The notes below the pieces were generated by a model. That model searched no databases. It was not told the origin of the DNA and was given only the letters and a program-made list of their open reading frames with translations. This document shows positions 57,449 to 64,000 of a stretch of DNA of 64,000 nt, piece by piece (the first letter of the stretch is position 1; each line of letters starts with the position of its first letter). Location of the stretch: assembly GCA_947247005.1 (NCBI GenBank), contig OX365944.1:25767501-25831500 (forward strand), written 5' to 3'. This stretch comes from Spisula solida (taxonomy: Eukaryota > Mollusca > Bivalvia > Venerida > Mactridae). Made by a program: the position numbers and the translations under genes.

Positions 57449-60400
57449 ATGTTACATAGATTGGTATTGTTGATTGCACTGTTCGTGTATGTGGTTAATG
57501 GTGATCATATGTGTTGTTCACCACCACAATGGGAATCCAAAGAAGGATTTCTTACCTTTGCTGTAGATGATGAAGGACACACAGCTGTCTCTGAGGTAAG
57601 TATCTCAATAGGCCCTGTTACACTACAGCATAAGGACACACAGGTGTCTCGGAGGTAAGTTCCTTCATAGGCCCTGTTACACTACAACATAAAGACACAC
57701 AGGTGTCTCGGAGGTAAATACCTTCATAGGCCCTGTTACACTACAACATAAGGACGCACAGGTGTCTCGGAGGTAAGTACCTTCATAGGCCCTGTTACAC
57801 TACAACATAAGGACACACAGGTGTCTCGGAGGTAAGTTTCTTCATAGGCCCTGTTACATTTCTACATAAAGACACACAGGTGTCTCGGAGGTAAATACCT
57901 TCATAGGCCCTGTTACACTACAACATAAGGACGCACAGGTGTCTCGGAGGTAAGTACCTTCATAGGCCCTGTTACACTATATCGTAAGGACACCCTGCTG
58001 ACGGGTGGTAAGGATCTCCATAGTCCCTGCTGTACTAGAACGTTAGGAGACCCAGCTGTCGCGGTGGATGTATCTCCATAGGCCACCCTGTCACACTACA
58101 ACATATAACAACAACGTTTGTCATACGTACCAGAATGTTTGGAAAACATTATTGTATTTTGAGTAGAAAAGTATCTACTCAGTGTAGGATTCGAACCCAC
58201 GACCCCCTGCCTGCAAATCAAGCGCTCTAGTAGCTGTGCTAACGGGGCTAATTGCTCATGAATCACAACACGCCTCCTCACTTTAATTCTGAAGGCTTGA
58301 ACTGTCAGTGGAATCTAATATTGAGCAGGGCTACGATTGTTCAGTTTCCAAAAGAGTATAGCCCTTGCATCCGCATGCTCTTTAACCTTGTTCCACATAT
58401 ATAGCCAGCAAAAGTCCAAACAATCCTCGTCGCTATCATTATTTTTTGAAGAGAAAACATATCTACCAAGCGCAGGATTCGAACCCATATTGCTTGTCAG
58501 GCGCTCTACCAACTAAGCTAACCGGACATTTGGCTTATGAATTATAACAATATGCTGATCAGTGTACATCGATTAAGCCAGGGGCAATTTTTAAGAAGTT
58601 ATGAGCACACTAAAATACGATGGACATACGTACGCATATAGCGCTTGGGATAAAGTCCATACGTCGGGCATTCTTTGCATAATGTTGTGTGACAGGACCG
58701 GCAGCATAATGAAACAAAATACCATTAATTAAAACAATGATTTTTTTCGTAAAGTTTATTTTTATTGTAATTTCGTAATTTCGTTAGATTAAAAATTGGT
58801 ATCGATAGCTGATTACTTAATTAGTGTATCAATTAACACACGTTTGGTGTCATTACTTCGTTTGTAATTCTACAGGGGTCCGTCACCTTGTCTTTCGATG
58901 CTACCGGTAAAAGAATACATCTTGTAGAAAATGTACGAACTGGAGATAAACAACAACAGTATACACTTCTACAGCTGTACGACCAGGTATTACATTCATT
59001 ATTAATTGATTCATAGTTCTATTGTAAAAAACAAACAGCATTTAACAGTAGCCAATTACTGCTTTGGTATCCGACATCCGACAGACAGAGGCAATCTGAC
59101 AGTATATGTTTAAACCGCAAGGTGTATGTGAACGTCCAGTTGTAAATCACTCGTACTGACACATGTACGAGGGTCAGTCAAGAAAAACTGAGAGTTGGTA
59201 ATTTAAGCCTTCAAAATCTGTTTGCAGTTGTACTTTCTATTAGGCATCGTCAAATAGTATCCCCTGCGGATCTTCTGAAGAATTCTGTCATCAGATATAG
59301 ACTTATAAATATAGTTGCCAAGCAACCAAAGAACATCACTTAGGGGTACGTGCGTTCGCGCCATCGACATGAAGATTGAATTTGTTGTAAATTCAAAGGT
59401 TTCTTTCAACCTTATTCGCCGTTATTTATTACAACTAACACGTGTTTATTGTAAAATAGCTTATCTCAAATAATAATTAGCAATTATTTCAGAATGGTCA
59501 CTTATGCTGTGTTTTTTTGTTGCCTAGCAACAATTTTACCCACATTTCATCAGTTTTCTCGGCACACGTTCTTTTCGTTGCCATGGTGTTCTAAAACTAA
59601 CAACTGATTTCACCTTTTCTTTTCAATAAGGTTATGAATATATCTCAAGAAGTCCAATAACCGTAATATAAATAAAATGTATAACTTCGCTTTGGAAAAA
59701 AATAATTCGTTCTTTTGGGTGGGGTAAAATTGTGGTTTTAATACCATTACATAAAATGACAATTTACATTTTCGTCAAGTATATTTTCTATATTGGTGGA
59801 ATAAATCAATTAGAATTAAGTTTATCTGATAGATTAATGTATTACGAACTAAATAATACGTTTGAAAATGTCAGATATATCTTTATGGTTTCATAGCAAC
59901 ACAAACTTTTGTTCTACAAACAGCGTGAACGCATGCCCTCGAGCTGTCCTCTTTAGTTGCCTGGCAACAAGAATCAAATTGTCATAACCCAGATTGGTAT
60001 TCGCTATAACATCAGTGAGATACCATATTTTATGACAATGCATAGAAAATATACAACCACTTATTCTTCTAAGCATTATTAAGCAACTCTCAGTTTTTCT
60101 TGACTGACCCTCGTATATATTTAACCTGTTTTAGACTTCAGTTTAACATTAGAACGTGTATGTGGCTTTATAATGTTTTCTGTTACACGTCTATGCAAAA
60201 TTACAGTGCGATTGTTTCAAGAAGTCTCACTGAGTGTTATTTGTTTCAGAATGTCCAGTACACCATTCAAAACACCACTTGTACTAGATCTAAGGCAACC
60301 CCGTGGAATGACCCAAACTGTGTCCCAGGTAACTAACTACAAGTGTCCATATATTATCCTGTAGTACCCGGTAATGGTGTTATTGATGACAATAAAATAC

Positions 60401-63400
60401 CGAGTTCCAAGTTTTGTTTTGAAGTTATTAATAGTAAAATGTCCAAAATAACATGCTCGTTATAGTCCATATTTTATGAACTGTAAAATTGATTCTTAGT
60501 ATCTCGTAAGTGTCTGAAATAGTTCTAAACCCGAGAATTGATAAAGGGAAACACGTGTAAAAGGGTGTTGGAGGAACATACTATACAGACTAAGAAGAAC
60601 GAGAAGAACGCCAAAAAAATGCATTCTGTAGATCATAACACATTTTCAATATATACAGCGGCAGTGCCTCGAGGTGGACAAGTGGTCCAGTTGTAAGAGC
60701 TACTGACTGCTGATTCGAAGGTTCTGGGTTCGATTCCACCTCTTGAAATAAAAGAGAAATGTTTCAGTGTTTCTCACCTAACATAACTAAAATTACTAAT
60801 ATTCTTTCGGACGAGACACTACACTGAACCACTTTTCTAATTGGTCACTTTTCTAACCCCAAATACGTTCAACTGTGATCATAATGTTTGATAATATTTT
60901 GCTAACACAGAATTTATTAAAAATCAAAATGACGTGCCAAACTATACATGGTCAGTCATGCGATCAATGTTTAGTCATACATAAAACCTACGTGTGCAAA
61001 ATATAATCAAATAATATGATCACAGTTAAGGTATTCGGGTTTAAAAAGTGACCAATTAGAAAAGTGGTTGAGTGTATATCCGAGGTCCTGTGATTTGCAT
61101 CAGGCACGTAAAAGAACCAGAGATGCTTCTGGAACTGGAGCATCCTCTGCATCATACAATATCCCACAAAACCTAATGTGACTTACCTCTTCTGGGGGCC
61201 TCGCCCATATTGATTTCCGGTGGCGAGGATAAATAAAGCATATATAAAACAGGTAATTGAGAGCATATTTCCTGTGTACGGGCGAATTAAAGGCGCGATG
61301 TACCTAAATATCTGTCCTAGCTCGATTTAGGTCAACTCGATTTTTTTTGAGACCAGTTTATAAACTTTCCATTTCGAATTCCAGGTAACGCAACTCTTAC
61401 GAGTAAGTTCCGATGGGGTTTAAATCAAAGTATTGACGTGAGTACGTACACATGGACAGAAGGAGCATTAACTGTTACCTCACAAATAACCGATGGTTGT
61501 GTCCCAGTAACCAGCAGTAATACCGGAAGTCTACACGGAAGTATGTTTTATATAAGTACTACCTCGTGAATGTATGCCATTTCGTACGACATTGTATTAA
61601 ACCCGTTTACAATCCCATCTTTCGTTTGAAATGGCATTCTCATTGTCAGTTCACTTCTAGTTGCTCCCCCCGTAAACGTCATGATGACGTCACTGAAATT
61701 ACTAAAATAGATAATAATAACAAACATCCATAATTAAAGTAAGGGTACTTCGAACGAAAAACAATTGTATAATGTACAGTGTGATAAGGCGTGCTTCAAG
61801 TTTCCGTTAAGGCAGTAAGTACTACAAACTATCATGTTTAAAATGTGTCTAAGTACTACAAGTATGTGTCGTTAGCCAATATCCTTGACTTCTGTTCATA
61901 ATTAATATCACCTCTTCGCCTGTCCTTCTTTCTTTCTCTATTCCACCTTCCTATCGTTCGCCGAATCGCACGTACATGTATGTAATTTTATGTATCAATT
62001 GCAATATCCCTCACCATCACCCTCTTCATTATGTTCCCAATAATTCCATCCCCTTCTTTGACAGCACGTTCGTCTTTTCCTCTGTTTCTCCTTTCTCACT
62101 CCCTTGTCTTACCATATCCTTAGTGTCAATTTGGACCTTACTACACGTTTTGTGTAAGGGTGCAGTTTTTTGGCTAGAATATAGACACAAAATGTTAACT
62201 TCAACACCTATTGTGCAACCTTGCTTGGGATTGTTTGGATAGTCATGTGGTCTAATGTGTTCTTACTTTACATTACTAGGCGATGGCACCGTACAGTGTA
62301 GGTTTGAATCTAACTATAACTTCGTACGTAAGTGCAATGCGCGGTTTGTTGTCACTGGACGTGCTATTGATATATTTTTTTGTATGTTTTTTAGTCCAGT
62401 TCATAACTTCACAAAGCATGTTTGACATCACAGTGGGTATTAAGGATCCTAGTGTGTTTGATATACCGGCAGCCTGTAAACAGGAATACGTGGTAAGTAT
62501 TTAATGTGATCAGCTTGTCCATTTGGTAATGTTGCGAGGCAGTCTCCATTAACGTACGGATGCACGACGGTTCTATGATGCAAATTCGGGGATTATCGTG
62601 CGTCCGTGGCAATAATATAAAGTTATTGTCCGAATGCAGTCCGTGGTCAGCTGGTGTCAAGCGTGGCATGATTTCGGCTAAACTTGTTTGTTTCGAGGTA
62701 TTTTTGATGTTCACATAATTCAAATATATGGCTTACTTGTGTCCTGCGTCGCCGGGATTTTGAAATTTGCTCGACAAAGGCCAGTGCTTGTAATATGTTT
62801 CCTAATGTGTGTCGCTCTAGAGTTTTCAAAGTACACATTGTTCTCTCAGAATATGATTTTTTCTTAGAATTACGCTGTAGCGTATGAATGTTGAGAAATG
62901 GCATATATGTTTACGAGCGTCGTGAGAACGTCGTACGTGCGTCGTGTGATTGTCGTACGACGGTCGTGCGATTGACTCACGCCTGTCGTACGATTATGAA
63001 TATCCACAATAATGTCGTGTGTGTGACATGTGACAATCGCACGACCATCGCTCGTCCATCGTAGGTTGATCGCAAGTGCCTCGCACGATACTGGTATGAT
63101 GCTAAGTGCCAGTTTGACCTTACTTTAATCACAAAAAATCGTATGTAGGGCATCGCGCGACGGACCTACGACAGTTACCTGACGTAGAAAATTTGAAACA
63201 TGTCCAAAACTCTACGACGAGGATGCACGATTATATTTCCTGTCGCACGACGGACGCACGATAGTTCCAAATTTTGCATCGTAGACCAGTCAGTCCGTCC
63301 GTCCGTCCGTCCGTCGTGCGACTGTTGTGAAAGGGGTTTTACATGCAATGATTCTAACTATTATCATTTTTCTATTACAGGCTGAGGTCAACAATCCTCG

Positions 63401-63419
63401 ACAGTTCTTCAGACGTTAA
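57449..63419 (+). CDS. Ependymin-related protein, copy 3 (complete)
   Basis: Seven exons join in phase to 225 codons plus TAA: 57449-57595, 58876-58986, 60250-60328, 61385-61540, 62280-62327, 62395-62492 and 63381-63419. The ATG at 57449 opens a signal peptide (MLHRLVLLIALFVYVV), followed at once by the family's CCSPPQWESKEGF. Further family blocks are NVQYTIQNTTC, DPNCVPG, ITDGCVPV and DITVGIKDPSVFDIPAAC, ending AEVNNPRQFFRR. Length and cysteine positions fit the ependymin-related family, which are secreted glycoproteins; N-glycosylation sites appear at NTT, NAT and NQS. An in-frame upstream start is possible but ATG 57449 best fits a signal peptide. Oddities: a 67-bp intron (62328-62394) absent from copy 1, a 59-bp repeat amplifying the exon 1 donor, and several transposons in introns. 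Confidence 0.92.
57574..58105 (+). repeat. 59-bp tandem repeat amplifying an exon end and its splice donor
   Basis: About nine 59-bp units, each starting AGGACACACAGGTGTCTCGG and continuing AGGTAAGT, then CTTCATAGGCCCTGTTACAC. The first unit is the real 3' end of ependymin copy 3 exon 1 with its GTAAGT donor. Units 2, 4, 5 and 7 keep GTAAGT, units 3 and 6 read GTAAAT, and unit 8 reads GTAAGG. Units 2-4 and 5-7 share the same variant order, a 177-bp higher-order duplication. The final two units are diverged. Confidence 0.92.
58174..58251 (-). repeat. tRNA-like SINE head
   Basis: On the minus strand: TAGCCCCGTTAGCACAGC, an A box continuing to CTAGAGCGC, and B box GGGTTCGAATCCTAC. tRNA-like in length and boxes, but it lies in an intron beside a second similar head. 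Confidence 0.6.
58461..58526 (-). repeat. tRNA-like SINE head, second copy
   Basis: On the minus strand: GTTAGCTTAGTTGGTAGAGC (A box) and ATGGGTTCGAATCCTGC (B box). It is 66 bp, shorter than a real tRNA between the boxes. Same intron and orientation as 58174-58251. Confidence 0.6.
59168..60113. mobile_element. Mariner-like element with TA duplication
   Basis: 946 bp bounded by CGAGGGTCAGTCAAGAAAAA and TTTTTCTTGACTGACCCTCG, about 29 bp of inverted termini, flanked by TA. The CGAGGGTCAGTC terminus is of mariner type. No intact or clearly recognisable transposase; internal deletion is likely. Second intron of ependymin copy 3. Confidence 0.88.
60671..60745 (+). repeat. tRNA-like SINE head
   Basis: GTGGTCCAGTTGTAAGAGC (A box) and CTGGGTTCGATTCCACC (B box), followed by an A-rich stretch. 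Third intron of ependymin copy 3. Confidence 0.55.
60822..61074. mobile_element. Mariner-like MITE, family M2, copy 2
   Basis: 253 bp bounded by CACTGAACCACTTTTCTAAT and its near reverse complement ending AAGTGGTTGAGTG, flanked by TA. The interior GATCACAGTT and GTGACCAATTAG blocks match 15011-15232. Confidence 0.85.
62535..63325. mobile_element. Foldback element rich in CGTCGTACGA motifs
   Basis: ATGATGCAAATTCGGGGATT with TCGTGCGTCCGTGG (about 62574-62609) is answered by GACGGACGCACGATAGTTCC with AAATTTTGCATCGTAGA (about 63247-63284). Between them, GTCGTACGACGGTCGTGCGA-like motifs recur in both orientations, and a GTCCGTCCGTCC run lies at 63294-63315. It fills most of the last intron of ependymin copy 3. 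Confidence 0.65.
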
Positions 63420-63570
63420 TACGAGCTTATGGCAGATGACCAAAACACCCATCTAAATTAATTTAATTAATTAAACTTATCTTATCTGTTACAAACAATT
63501 TTAGAGAGTTTAACATTATTTTGCAAATGAGGTAACAAACTGTTTAAATGTGTTCATGCAATACGTACAA

Positions 63571-63576
63571 ATTAAA
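63571..63576 (+). promoter_or_regulatory. Possible polyadenylation signal for ependymin copy 3
   Basis: ATTAAA about 150 bp after the TAA stop. A variant hexamer in AT-rich DNA; tentative. Confidence 0.3.
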
Positions 63577-64000
63577 CGAGTTATACGAGATGAATCGGGT
63601 TATTCTGTGTTAGAGTGTGTATGTGAAAACAACTACAACATCTCTATTGCGGTCCTATCGAGCTCCAACCTCTCTATAACAACGCCGTCAACACTTATAC
63701 TATAAATATAACCTCTGCATAGCAACAAGCTCTAAACAACGGCCAATATTTGCAGCTCTCAGAGGGTGTTGCTCTACAGAGGTTGTACTGTATTAATGTT
63801 TTAAGATGTAGATGTGTTCATCTGTCTAACGGAGAGGAGAATGGTTCGGACATAATGATAACTTCCAATCAATAGGTAAAATGGTGTACATATATAATTA
63901 TGTGACACACATGGAAGATGAATGATGCTTGCAAGTCAGTGCATCTATAAATGAGGGAAACAACACACTTTCACATCGGGGAAATGACACATAAAACGAT

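Noticed and set aside
59168..60113. Mariner transposase gene
   Set aside because: Termini are mariner-like but open frames inside are short and show no convincing DDD/DDE motifs.

Overview
The window reads as AT-rich, intron-rich nuclear DNA of a protostome animal, most likely a bivalve mollusc. The grounds are a multi-exon innexin (protostome-type gap-junction channel), several ependymin-related genes, tRNA-headed SINE-like elements, GTCC-rich dispersed repeats of the kind common in bivalves, and many short non-autonomous DNA transposons. No bacterial or organellar gene organisation is present. All gene models below were built by hand from translated homology, AG/GT splice sites and phase consistency, so exon edges are predictions.

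Genes, all on the + strand. (1) The 3' part of an ependymin-related gene (536-2989), its first exon lying outside the window. (2) A second ependymin-related copy (12455-16927) with several signs of decay: a one-base phase conflict, a lost splice donor, missing N-terminal cysteines and no last exon. (3) A secreted-looking gene joining a ten-cysteine Ly6/uPAR (three-finger) domain to a von Willebrand A domain (22994-27203, with a possible signal-peptide exon at 22028). Its second intron is largely a 1.3 kb minisatellite. (4) An innexin (39625-50416, start exon not found). Both extracellular cysteine pairs and the YYQ-VP signature are intact, and a 3.5 kb transposon-like element sits in its fourth intron. 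(5) A complete ependymin-related gene (57449-63419, seven exons, 225 codons plus stop). Its first splice donor has been amplified in a 59-bp tandem repeat. Ependymin-related proteins are secreted glycoproteins; three copies in one orientation suggest a tandem array into which the other two genes are interspersed.

The rest is dominated by repeats. There are TA-flanked mariner-like MITEs (6736, 14190, 15011, 57158, 59168, 60822), and a ~470-bp MITE family in three copies, each with perfect 4-bp target duplications (13455, 20217, 23093). Foldback elements lie at 9459, 13189, 17391, 19352, 28598, 53741 and 62535. A 5.5 kb region is bounded by inverted termini (27675-33168) and contains a hAT-like insertion whose empty site can be read from neighbouring repeat units. 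A degraded LINE reverse-transcriptase fragment (8848-9188, minus), satellites with 44-, 27- and 22-bp units, and several tRNA-like SINE heads complete the picture. A cluster of four perfect TGACGTCA sites lies at 35775-35851, upstream of the innexin.
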